From contig NBIV01000211.1 of NCBI GenBank assembly GCA_003194525.1, forward strand, positions 87,163 through 151,162: a DNA stretch of 64,000 nt, in the 5' to 3' direction. Position 1 is the first letter of the stretch. Each line of letters starts with the position of its first letter. The notes under the pieces were generated by a model. That model was not told the origin of the DNA. It saw only the letters and a list, made by a program, of their open reading frames with translations, and made no database searches. The stretch is from Gracilariopsis chorda. Taxonomy: Eukaryota > Rhodophyta > Florideophyceae > Gracilariales > Gracilariaceae. This document shows, piece after piece, positions 11,829 to 21,253 of the stretch. Both the position numbers and the translations under genes were made by a program.

Positions 11829-12082
11829 TGACTGTAAGTGGGGGTTTTGTACCTCTGTGTTTTCTCGTTCATTCTGGGGGCGTACGAGAACCGCGAATAC
11901 TGGTAAATTCTTCTGTATGCATTATTTGATTGTTGATTGTTGATTGTTTTCATGTTGTTTCTTCGTTTCCACGTAGCACTAATGACAACTTGTTTATTTT
12001 CGTGGGGAATTGATATGACGTTGGTTCGGTGGTTGACATAGGGGTGGTACTGGTGAAACCAGTTTTCTCCAAGGACTGTGTC

Positions 12083-12589
12083 CTATCCGTACAATGGGCG
12101 GATGGCAAACCGTCTCTTCTCTTTGAAGTGTCCTATTTCCAATGTAACACCATCTTTATCAGTTTCTGCTAGAATGGTAGTTGATCCTTTCGCCCTTTTC
12201 TGCTTGGTAGTTCGTTTTGACTGTTGGAATTCCCACGCGTGTAACGAAAGCCTTTGAAAGGTACCTGATATGGATCCGTTATCGAACAAAACTTTACAGA
12301 TTTTTCCGTTTACGCGTAATTGCGCAAGTACCAGTCCTGGGGCTGGGGTTTCAAATGGTGATGCAAGGTTTGACGTTAAAAGTCTGTATGTCTTGTGGTC
12401 TAGTTTGGTATTTGCACTCAGGTGTTCCGTGCGTCCCTCTACCTTTACATAGGTCGTGGAGATCTTCGTCGTTTCTGTGGGTACGGTGGTTTCAACTGGA
12501 ACTAACGAACTTTGAGTCAGTTTCTCTGAGAGCTGTTTGGGCAGCACTGGTCGCTCGCTCTGTGCCCTGGTCCTCTGCAACGGAAACAA
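12083..12589 (-). pseudogene. Protease region of element C
   Basis: The frame holds LVLAQLRVNGKICKVLFDNGSISGTF. This has the layout of a retroelement aspartic protease strand-loop, but with D-N-G in place of D-T/S-G at the active site. The upstream part is Thr/Glu-rich linker. It sits between the gag zinc knuckle and reverse transcriptase. The altered triad suggests the enzyme was already dead or degraded here. Confidence 0.6.
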
Positions 12590-13280
12590 AGTTCGTCCTT
12601 GCGGCAGTGTTCTCCGGCTTCTGCGGTAAGCTTCTCTAACTTCATGTTTCCAATTCCCACTGGTATGGGTCCATTATTATGCCGGTGGCCGCGCACTCCT
12701 CTGCCAAATCTATGGAACACCCTCTTTTGTACGCTGACTCGACTCTTTCCGCATCTTTCATCGCGTCTGTCACAGAGTTGTTTTTCTTGGTATAAAAATA
12801 TTTCCAAATAAAGCTCCTCAGTCCTCTTGTGTATCTGTCTACCTGTGCTTCCATAATGATATTGGTAATATCCAGTATGATCTTCAGAAAATCTTCATTG
12901 TACTGCTAGACGTCTTTTATTTATTTCCACTTGCTCAGTTTATCACGAGGAAGTTTTTCCTTGTTCAATATTCTGAAGCGGGTCTCCAGACCGTCAAATA
13001 GCTCGTCGATTGTGGTGAAGTCTGTTCCATTTTTTACTTGGGCGAGGTATCACTCGTGAGCTGCTCCACCAATATAGCTGAGCGCTATGGGAAGTGCTTT
13101 GTCATTTGAGGTTCCTTCCAGATAGTTCCGGAAATGTATGGTCCAACTATCAATGTTCAGATTTACACTAAACGCAGGCGGTTTATTGATTTTTGGTGCG
13201 GAAGAAAATTCGCCTCTAGAACTCAGGAGGAGGGTGAGAGTGGACTTGAGCGATGAGAACTTCTATTCGGCTTCCCTTTC
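12550..13280 (-). pseudogene. gag pseudogene of element C
   Basis: On the minus strand, INKPPAFSVNLNIDSWTIHF followed by GTSNDKALPIALSYIGG and ELFDGLETRFRI form a recognisable retrotransposon gag domain. Further down come the capsid end (DRYTRGLRSFIW, MKDAERVESAYKRG) and a zinc-knuckle-like segment, CFRCRGPGHRASDQC, with one extra residue before the last cysteine. Stops and frame changes are present. Confidence 0.75.
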
Positions 13281-13508
13281 CAGTCTTTCCATTCTACCAC
13301 GTGTATCTTCCAGCACTGGTCCCAGATTTTGGACAATCTGCAGTCGACGCAGCCGTTGACAATCCACATGGATATAAAATAGTAGACTGGAATCAGGGAC
13401 AGCACCTAGTCCCCCATCTCAGGCAAACTGGGAGCCGGAGGCACCACGAGCGATCCATAGATGCTCAACTACTAGTGCTTTCGTTTCCAGGGGCGCCTCA
13501 ACATCTGC

Positions 13509-14725
13509 TTATAACTGTTTTGTCATATATGATGCCGCTATTGACCCCGGCGTCACCCCTGTACTGGTTGTAGGTCGGATCGTCGCCCACACTTGATGGA
13601 CTGCATCTCCAAACTTCATTGGAGAGTCAAGCATTTGTGTAAGACTGTACCTTCCAACATCGTGCTCCTCCCTGTCTATGTCAATCGACATGTACTGCAG
13701 TATCACACAATATTTCACATCCTTTTCCATCTGTGCCCTGCCCTAGAAGTGACCAGCTTGCCCTAGTATATTCCACTTGTTCTGGAGGCGTCGAAAAGCA
13801 CGTTGAACATCCTCGTGAATACTTCCTTGAGTCGATGAGAAATTCACGTCTTTAGCATTAGCAGGGTGTTACTCTGGAAAAACAAAGCAAAGGTATCTGG
13901 GGTAAACTCATCCACAAACCAGTGTGGTTTCTTTCGTTCCTGTCATGCTGTTTTGTACTGCAAAGGATTCGGATATCTTCCCGTAACTATTATATCCAGA
14001 AGGTTGGAGTTCTGCAAAACATTTATACCGTTAGCGCTTCCCGGCATTCCAACAAACAAATGCCATATTCCCATCTATTCATTGGCAATCGCTTCCAATG
14101 TGATAGGGGTCACCCCTTTCTTCCCCACTAACTGACCCTGACAACAGTGAGACAGTTCTTGCAAAGCCATTTACAGCAGTCGATAGATCCTGGTAGCGCA
14201 GGGCACCCACGTGATTTGCCACGAATAAGTACAATTTTGAGATCCTGTTCATTTAGAATTCGAAGGTAATCAATCTCGAACACTCGAATGACACCTTGAC
14301 AGAAAATTTCAAGAAACTGAAGAGTATATGAGCTACCTTATGCAAGCATTCGCAAAGCGGCTGAGAGTTTCTGATCAGTAGAGAGGCCTCACCGTCCCGT
14401 TGCATGTTTTGTAGATAAAAAGAGCTTCCTACATGCAGTATGGATGTTCGAATACGTCCATATAACTTTGGAAACAATCGATACCTTCTTTAAGAAGCAT
14501 GGAAATGGTTAACGGGAGTAACGGAGAAAAAGTCACGGTGGAGCTGCTCTTTCTCTTCTTCTCGAAAGCAAGCAACGTTGGGCGCTCGCCCAGGGCGTGA
14601 TCTGCCCCTGACCACATCTTCGTCTGAATCGGAAGAGCTAGATATGAGCGCGAGTACGTCAAGTTTGTCCTCGAACAGTAACCCCTTCTCCATTGGTGAT
14701 GTCTGTGAAAATTGCACCTCCAAGA
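13509..14725 (-). pseudogene. PIF/Harbinger transposase pseudogene (plant-transposon-protein type)
   Basis: Read on the minus strand, an acidic Ser/Asp N-terminus is followed by RGRSRPGRAPNV and EQLHRDFF (14723-14490), then FYLQNMQRDGEASLL (about 14400). Near 14110-14030 comes LEAIANE and GIWHLFVGMPGSANGINVLQ. The C-terminal helix MEKDVKYCVILQYMSIDIDREE ends at 13730-13509. This order matches Harbinger nucleases of the plant transposon protein family, whose hallmark is a WIWHAFFGMPGSNNDINVL-like strand. Several stops and shifts break it. It belongs to a different subfamily from the Harbinger element at 36-38 kb. Confidence 0.75.
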
Positions 14726-15482
14726 CCGTTGGGGAGTTAACAATCCGATGAAAACAAGAAAATGATCAAATTTACACCAACCACTGGCAGTATTCCACGT
14801 TAATGCTACGTTTGCCTTTCTGCGTCTTCCCACTTGACGTCGGTGGACATGTCCTTAGACTACCTTTTGTACCTGGCAAAATAGGAAGAGGAAAGAGTTA
14901 AGCGTTAGCGATAACCGGTTTTCAGCCCCGATTTTCAACTCATACTTTGACTAGTGGTCAACCATTTCAGGGCTTTTCCGAAAGGCCTAACCGAAATATC
15001 ACCCAATTCTGGCATTTGCTGCTTTGGGAACATGCAGAGTATGAAACAATTTATGAATGAATCGACTACGTAATAATTTCACAGTTGTAACGAATGGAGG
15101 CTGTTTGACTCGCCAATTGATTGCATTTGCATTTGAAATATCATTACAGTCCCATTTGATTACATTCAAGTGAATGAATGCTTACACCGATGAAAACATA
15201 CTCTAAACTACCATCAATACTCTAAAAAACCATTCAAAGCTTTAAATGCACTCAACAACTTTCACAAATACAACATTGAATAGATTGAGTACATTCCGAA
15301 ATTGATCAATTTGAATATTTTGATTTTGAACTTGCAACTCTACAACCTTGCCAAACGACTAGTGAATCCCATACAATTCCTTTCAGCGCAAACACCCCAA
15401 CACATTCCTCTGCAGCAATGGATTCAAAAACATTTTCTCCGAGCACTGCAAATCACAAGAACAAAAAATCATTCTGAAGGAA
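14726..15482. other. A+T-rich stretch without a recognised gene
   Basis: Only short frames are present, and nothing matches a known domain. It forms the left flank of the piggyBac element at 15488-18313. Confidence 0.4.
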
Positions 15483-15530
15483 ACTAGTGTCTATCGGACC
15501 GGTGCGCTGACCTCATATGAGGTCAGCGCA
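15483..15530 (+). repeat. Left terminal inverted repeat and subterminal palindrome of piggyBac 1
   Basis: ACTAGTGTCTATC (15483-15495) is repeated inverted at 18306-18318. Inside it, 15503-15530 is a perfect 28-bp palindrome centred on CATATG. Its 16-bp core recurs near the right end. Such subterminal repeats are typical transposase binding sites. Confidence 0.8.
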
Positions 15531-15645
15531 ACGGCACGCAAAATTAAAAAAAAATTGAAATCTGATCCGCATGGCCCCACATTTCAAATTTTGAACTTGA
15601 AACATGGCCTACCGGGTGGTCTTTCAACTATAAGTACTTGTAGAA

Positions 15646-15683
15646 GACGACCACTGAGCCATAACAGCAGCTCAGTGGTCGTC
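15646..15683 (+). repeat. Perfect 14-bp stem-loop overlapping tRNA-promoter-like boxes
   Basis: GACGACCACTGAGC (15646-15659) and its exact reverse complement (15670-15683) flank a 10-nt loop in the 3' region of piggyBac 1. The right arm contains GCTCAGTGG, like a tRNA A box. GAGTTCGAACCTC about 40 bp downstream resembles a B box. No acceptor stem can be built around them, so I do not call a tRNA. A tRNA-derived SINE scrap is possible. Confidence 0.5.
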
Positions 15684-16006
15684 AGGTCACATGCGAGCAG
15701 CAAAACATGAGTTCGAACCTCGCTGAGTTTCATAAAACTCCAAAACTCCTTCGGGAGCTCGACTAATTCTAAATATCTTTAAACTCTCAGAACGTTTATA
15801 ACACCCACTTGAACAGCAGAAAGAATACGGTGACATCTGTTAAAGGGGCAGTTTCGTAATAGAGTTTAAATAATCTAGCAAGTCTAAATAACGCGGATTG
15901 AACTAGTAGGGGGCTAAAGGTAAAATGAACTTATTGTAAACTTTTGCATTTAAACATAGATTTTTAATATAAAAAACGAAGGTTGACAAGGTTGTGGACA
16001 TCTTCG

Positions 16007-18109
16007 TCAGCTTCTGAACTTCATTACACCGTGACACTCTTCAATGTGTTTCATAAAACAATCTCTATTAGTACCAGTGTGACATAAAAACACTTCTTTT
16101 TCCTTTCTGATATAGCACCCAGAACATAAAAACTTGGACTTTGTATTACCTTTGCAGAAACTGCATCGTCCTTGATATAAAGCTTTTGTAATCTTGCCAT
16201 CCTTGTTTTTTCTCCTTCTATTCGTCTGCATTAAATGCAAGCCAGTGCCTGCAAACATTGGCTTCTCATGATCATTTTCACATTCTTGCTCATCTTTGCT
16301 CATTAGACCTGTGGTATCCCATGTATTCTCAATTAGTTCATCAGCCAACTGGCAATAGAAGTGGTGCGGACTTTTCACGTTTCGGGTTCCATTTGCGGCT
16401 TTGTACAACTTCCAGGCGTCCACAATACAAATCGATAAAAGAGAGCAGTTCACTCGAAATGACCACTCTTTCACTTCAATTTTCTTCTCCAGATTCAGAT
16501 CATCTTGTCTGCATCTGTTATGGCGATCGACCATTGAACAGTTTTTGTAATACTCTTCACACACTTCGGGAATTGCGACCTCCATTTCCACTTTCTTAGA
16601 AATATTTCCCTCCCGTCTCCACCTTTCTCGAATAATAGGACAGCCAGGACTAACCGTGCCAGAGGTTGATACGAAATACCTTCTTTCTCTGTCCATCCAC
16701 ATTACAGCCATTATATCATTATTGATAATGCTTCCTTTCGATAGCATAGATACAAAATCTCCCCTGTCTGATAAAGTAGTTTCGGAGAGATGTGTCATCG
16801 GATATTCACGAGTAGCATTTTTGACAACTCCAGTAAACCTTAAACCTTTTTCCAGTAATGCTTTCGCTGTACTGACAGACGCAAAAAAGGAATCTGCACA
16901 TACCAACCGTCCCGATCCAAACCATGGTTGCACTAAGCGAAGTAAGACTGCCGTTCCATGGGCGTTATCAGAATCAAAAACTTGTTCCGGAATATTTGCA
17001 CCCATATTGAGCTCAATGTTCAGCATTATGCCACTTCGTGCACAACATACGGCCTTCATTTCAAGACCATTTTCCGGCTTTCTGTCTAATGCCGTATAGT
17101 GCGGAAGCCCGACATCAATCCAACTACCACCTAATCCGTACCATCGTGACATTCCTTCGTCAACACATAAGGCATGCGATGGCGTGACAAAAGACCGAAG
17201 ATGGTCATTGATTGCCTTCACAAAATCTGCTACGAAGGACAAACGCGCGATTCCCTGCTCTTCAGTCACACCATTTCCGCTGAAGCATATTGGACTTCTA
17301 AGCATTTCAAATCTGTTCCGTGACATCGCAAGACCAATATTTGGCTGAGGAATAAACTTAGAAAAAGGCTCGAGGCTCCAAAGATCCCGTCTGTTAGAGA
17401 ACTCAATGCGAGTCATGAGGATAAGAATTCCAAAGAATTTGAGCAATTCTCCCCCTGAAGTCCTCCGAACGTCTTTGCTTTCTAACCGAACATTTGTTCT
17501 GTTCACTATGAACTGCAAATGCTGCATAGGGAACATCCAAAGGAAGAAATCTAATGCACTCATGTTTGGAGGAACGTGACGCGGTGAGATAAAATCTCCA
17601 GCTGGGCCAACCACTTTCCACTGATGCATTTGCATACAACCATTCAGAGGACTCAACGTCGTACAGGTTTCCCACACACGACCGTGAATCACAGTTGATT
17701 GGACAGGTGCATTTTCGCTTAATAAACTTGTTTGCAGCTGCAAAACTTGCATCTGAGATTATGTGACAAGAGCATCTTCCTCGATATTTTGCGTATTAAT
17801 GGGTTCAAACTCGGTAATAGGCTCTTCTGCAGCATTCACGGCTTCGTCAACACCGGTACCCAGCTTGACACTAGATAGAGGTAGAGTTACTTCTTTTTCT
17901 CGGTTCGGTAGACGAAACTTCACAGTCAGAAAAATGAGATTTCGATTGTTGATCTTACGTATGTCAACATTGAGGACAGAACCGTGTACCGTTGTTGACT
18001 TCCATAGAGATCCGTAGTAACGTTTGCATTCAGCGTCATTTGTAACCAGACGAGCACGACTGTTGACAGTTGTTCCAACAGTTCTGCGAAGATCTGTGGA
18101 CGGGGCCAT
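16007..18109 (-). pseudogene. piggyBac transposase with a single in-frame TAA
   Basis: The ATG at 18109 opens a frame with RRTVGT, SRARLVTN and YYGSLWK that stops at TAA (17759-17761). The same frame resumes immediately and runs 581 codons from an ATG at 17752 to TGA at 16007. The second part carries the fold of the piggyBac DDE_Tnp_1_7 family: VDEG (Asp198), CADSFF (Asp287) and MVDRHN (Asp409) match the catalytic DDD triad. A C-terminal cysteine/histidine-rich domain follows (Cys530, 533, 543, 546, 557, 565, His569, Cys573). The enzyme would cut and rejoin the element ends in the nucleus. All catalytic residues survive; the TAA is the only lesion I see. It could be a recent nonsense mutation, an intron I do not resolve, or a readthrough point. 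Confidence 0.9.
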
Positions 18110-18281
18110 TGTGTACGAATGTTGTTGACGATAGTGCTTGATGTGACAGCTACGACTGTTGGTGATGTGTTGTGGACATGGTTCAGCGCTGCCGGCGTAG
18201 AAGACATGATGAGAAGATCAAAGCGAAAAAGTTTTTGGAAAAGTTTTAAGGTTTTGATAAAGTTCTAGAGTAATTAAGATT

Positions 18282-18318
18282 GACCTCATATGAGGTCGCT
18301 GGTCAGATAGACACTAGT
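18282..18318 (+). repeat. Right terminal inverted repeat and subterminal palindrome of piggyBac 1
   Basis: GACCTCATATGAGGTC (18282-18297) precedes GATAGACACTAGT (18306-18318), the inverted counterpart of the left end. The arms outside the 16-bp core differ from the left palindrome, so here the palindrome is not extended to 28 bp. Confidence 0.8.
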
Positions 18319-19310
18319 GTCTTGAGAAAACAGAAAGCGTCGTAGGCAACTTCTTTGAAGGATATGACCGTTAACATCAAGCATTCTATTCCAAAGACCG
18401 TCTCTTGCCAGTTTACTGCCAATAGACTGCATGACATGTATACTTGGACTCGTAACTTTTGCAAGTTTCGCAAAGGGTTCCAGCCTGCAATTTCCAGGAT
18501 TACAACTGATGGTCTGATGAGCAAGCTCAAAACAAAGTCCAAAGCAGCCGCGAGAGGGAGTACCGAACCGGAAAAAGCTGTGGCTTTCCTCGAAATTCAG
18601 GGGCTCTCAGTCTTGCAATGTGGAATTTGTGACCAGTAGAGCCAACTCTCGTCTTCTGAAAGGGAAGACGACGCGCTGGATTGAGAAATGCCTTGTGAAG
18701 AGGTGACAAGGAGACTGGAATTACTGTTTTTCACTGCGCTTGCAGCTGATGCATGGGCGGATTGCGCACTGCTCCACTATGTTCAGTGACGAGTCTGTTC
18801 GTTTTTGTTCATGAGCGGTGTTCCTACTTCCAAAAGCACGGTAAGACTTCTCTGCGAAGGCTTCTCTATTAAGGAAGGCCACTACTGGTAGCTCCTGCCG
18901 TTTTTGAACAACGTACAAAACATCCATATTAGGCCTCTAGCTAAGAGATGGCAGTTCAAGTTTCCTCCACGGTGTTCCCAAGCGGAACCGAAACTGAAAA
19001 TGTTCTTCCTGATCTAAGGGATACGTGTGGCATGCACCTCAATGGCCATAGAGCTCGTTAGCCATCCAGGCAAGTTGCAACCATACGCATGTCCGACTGC
19101 AAGCTGCAACGGCTTTGCCTATGAGCCTGGTATCCTGGTATCCTTACGTGGATAGGTATCAGTAAATCTTGTGGTTTAAAGAGGTTTCTGCACGGAAGAA
19201 CTGATAAGGTAGGTCCAGGTGAATAGTGGGGAACATTCTGGATGGTAAGGAACGCCGTAGTGTCCCTAAGGAAGCCGATAGGGTGGTATCTCAACGAGAA
19301 GCCGAAGTTG
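18319..19310. other. Right flank of piggyBac 1, no recognised gene
   Basis: A plus-strand frame of 94 codons at 18355-18639 has no match I recognise. The remainder up to the LINE remnant at about 19311 shows only short frames. Function unknown. Confidence 0.3.
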
Positions 19311-19640
19311 CTTTATCGCAACTGGCAGTGGGTAATACACCATGCTTGCATCCTTTGGGGTCTTATTCATCAAAGCGGTGATTGGTTTGCAGATGTAGGC
19401 TCGGTGTGTTAAACGATGTGGACCATTATGTTTTAAGATGTCCATTGAGGAACTTATCAAGAAGATTTTGTTTGCCAGCTATCCAAGAACGACATGGACT
19501 GGGGGTTCTCGAAATCATCAGAAAGTGGCCTGAACGAATGCTGGTTTTCCTAACCAGAGAACGCTACTTTCAATTGAAGCGTTCGGCACAAAGTAGGAAT
19601 TAAACTAGTGTACTCGCAAAAGAGACAGAGAGAGAGAGAC
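19311..19640 (+). pseudogene. 5'-truncated LINE 3' end, copy 1
   Basis: The plus strand reads LSQLAVGNTPCLHPLGSYSS, then a stop, then CRCRLGVLNDVDHYVLRCPL, NLSRR and EIIRKWPERMLVFLTRERYF. This is the cysteine/histidine segment (C-x-C...H-x4-C) found at the C-terminus of many non-LTR retrotransposon ORF2 proteins. The same phrases occur at 27.3 kb and, on the minus strand, at 31.7 kb. A short GA-rich run (19617-19638) follows. Only the last few hundred base pairs survive, the usual result of incomplete target-primed reverse transcription. Confidence 0.7.
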
Positions 19641-20050
19641 GGAACGCCGTAGCGAAATGGAGTATCATCGGTACTGCAGCCTGATCAGCAAAAAAAATTG
19701 GACACAACAATACCCACTGGTAGGGACAGTGAAGAAGAAATATTCAGCAAGTTCACGGACGTGACATGGGTGCAATGTGAACGTACAAGCACCCCAGCGG
19801 CGTTGAACAGAGAGCTTGCTTGTCTTCAGATGGTTGAGAATGATAGTCAGTAACCGCGAGTAAGCATTTGGCTTCGTGTCAGGCGTGAATCCGCTTCACA
19901 CTGGTTTCCTTTTCCCGGCCACTGCATTAGGGAGAACAGGAAACATGAAATCCGAAAGTTGGTTTCGCAAAGCGTTTATCAGTTGGAAGACGGCCAAAGT
20001 GCAAGAACTAAGAAACGCATTCCACACATCCAGTTACTAGTTTTACTCTG

Positions 20051-20288
20051 TGGTAGCGAGAAAGATGAGCTGCGTAGACACATTACCACGGAGTTTTGGG
20101 AGGTCTACACCAACTTCTTGTACACCCTGCCCTCTGACGAGATCAACGAACCACTTCAAATCGCTTTCTTCTGATTGCAAGGGGGCAAAATCTGTCCATT
20201 TGAAACTGTGCCAGGAAGTAGCAGATCTCCCGCAGAACTATCAAGTGCAGCTTGTGATCCGAAGAGCGCAGCACTAGGAGACGCTTCT
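20051..20288 (+). repeat. 238-bp direct repeat, copy 1
   Basis: Begins TGGTAGCGAGAAAGATGAGC and ends near AGGAGACGCTTCT. It matches 21015-21253 in the same orientation over its whole length, with scattered substitutions and short indels. The copies are 964 bp apart, start to start. Confidence 0.85.
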
Positions 20289-21123
20289 GATGCATTGCAG
20301 CTGCACGGTGCCGTGGGAGCAAGCTTTTAAACTCTGCGAGGAACATCGTGAGGAGTCCAGATTCAAAGTGCTTTCGGACTGCTTCAGCTGAATCCGGTAC
20401 AACTGCTGACAGCTCTCTATCGAGTGCAGAGTTACGGCACAGAATCTTTGTGGCAAGTAAGTAGTGTGCGCAAGTCACAGTCTCACGCTCGCGGCGCGGT
20501 TCACTGTGAAGAGGAACTTCAGCGTGCATGATACCTGTTGTTGGAAAGTCTCCTGTTTGCATTGAACGTGCGAATTCGTTCATGTGCGACCGAATAGCCA
20601 AGTCTTGCTCTTGTTGATCTGAAGAAGACGGGGCAGATGCGTTGTCCTTTACGGACCCTAGTGATTCTACAGCAAACCCTTCACCTTTGCTGCGAGTACT
20701 ATTACCGTGAGGATTGATGCGTACAGAGGAGGGGTCGGAAATGCTGTTTTTCTGCTCGTTCGACGCTTGCGCAGAACTCACGCCCATACCCGTGCTCTTC
20801 TTACCCGAGATAGAACCAGTTTGGGGTGTCGAATTCACACTTTGCACCACCACGGACGCGGTCTTGGTAGTAGCTGTGGTGTTGCTCTGGGCAGCCATCG
20901 ACTCTAGAGACTCAACATGTATACTATGAGACAATGGTGTCTGTAACAGAGTACTACCTGGCCGGTCTTTGGAAGGAACCAGAGACACTGCTCTGGTATC
21001 TGGATTTGCGGAGTTGGTAGCGAGAAAGATGAGCTGCGTAGACACATTACCACGCAGTTGTCGGAAGTCTGCACCGACGTCTTCTACGCCCTGCCATCTA
21101 ACGAGATCAACGAACCACTTCAA
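20143..21123 (-). CDS. Hypothetical Ser/Thr-rich protein spanning a direct repeat
   Basis: A 326-codon frame, the longest between 18.3 and 29 kb. Its middle is low complexity, rich in Ser, Thr, Gln and Asn. The C-terminal third looks folded and helical (HYLLATKILCRNSALDREL, AVRKHFESGLLTMFLAEFKSLL). Its first and last segments are encoded by the two copies of the 238-bp direct repeat, read in different frames. This suggests the frame was created or extended by the duplication. I do not recognise a family. It may be a host gene, a degraded element ORF or chance. Confidence 0.35.
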   Translation of the reverse strand: MKWFVDLVRWQGVEDVGADFRQLRGNVSTQLIFLATNSANPDTRAVSLVPSKDRPGSTLLQTPLSHSIHVESLESMAAQSNTTATTKTASVVVQSVNSTPQTGSISGKKSTGMGVSSAQASNEQKNSISDPSSVRINPHGNSTRSKGEGFAVESLGSVKDNASAPSSSDQQEQDLAIRSHMNEFARSMQTGDFPTTGIMHAEVPLHSEPRRERETVTCAHYLLATKILCRNSALDRELSAVVPDSAEAVRKHFESGLLTMFLAEFKSLLPRHRAAAMHQKRLLVLRSSDHKLHLIVLREICYFLAQFQMDRFCPLAIRRKRFEVVR

Positions 21124-21253
21124 ATCGCTTTCTTATGATTGCAAAGGGGCAAAATCTATCCATTTGAAAACTGTGCCAGGAAGGTGCAGATCTCCCGCAG
21201 CACTATCAAGTGCAGCTTGTGATCCGAAGAGCGCAGCACTAGGAGATGCTTCT
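21015..21253 (+). repeat. 238-bp direct repeat, copy 2
   Basis: Second copy of the repeat at 20051-20288, ending near AGGAGATGCTTCT. The two copies lie at the two ends of the minus-strand ORF 20143-21123. They look like an old segmental duplication and lack TG...CA ends, so LTRs are unlikely. Confidence 0.85.

Larger units (their letters stand above)
8158..13300 (-). mobile_element. Decayed Ty3/gypsy chromovirus C
   Basis: On the minus strand, gag (about 13280-12550), protease, reverse transcriptase (11830-11000), RNase H (10998-10340), integrase (10330-8850) and a C-terminal chromodomain (about 8814-8668) follow each other in canonical order. All are interrupted by stops or frame changes. 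A roughly 300-bp hairpin-rich insert splits the integrase. LTRs were not recognised. The element abuts a Harbinger pseudogene on its 5' side at about 13.4 kb. Confidence 0.9.
15488..18313 (-). mobile_element. piggyBac-like DNA transposon, 2826 bp, nearly intact
   Basis: The left end begins TGTCTATC and the right end finishes GATAGACA. Each end is followed inward by the 16-bp palindrome GACCTCATATGAGGTC (15509-15524 and 18282-18297). CTAG lies directly outside both ends. Because ACTAGT is a palindrome shared by both sides, CTAG could be a 4-bp target duplication or part of a 13-bp inverted repeat. The single gene, a DDD transposase, reads on the minus strand. Known piggyBac elements duplicate TTAA, so CTAG is unusual. 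Confidence 0.85.

Noticed and set aside
15661-15735. tRNA gene suggested by A-box- and B-box-like motifs
   Set aside because: No 7-bp acceptor stem and no anticodon arm can be formed; the A-box half belongs to a perfect hairpin instead.
20051-21253. The 238-bp direct repeats as LTRs of a small retroelement
   Set aside because: They lack TG...CA ends, and there is no primer site or polypurine tract inside.
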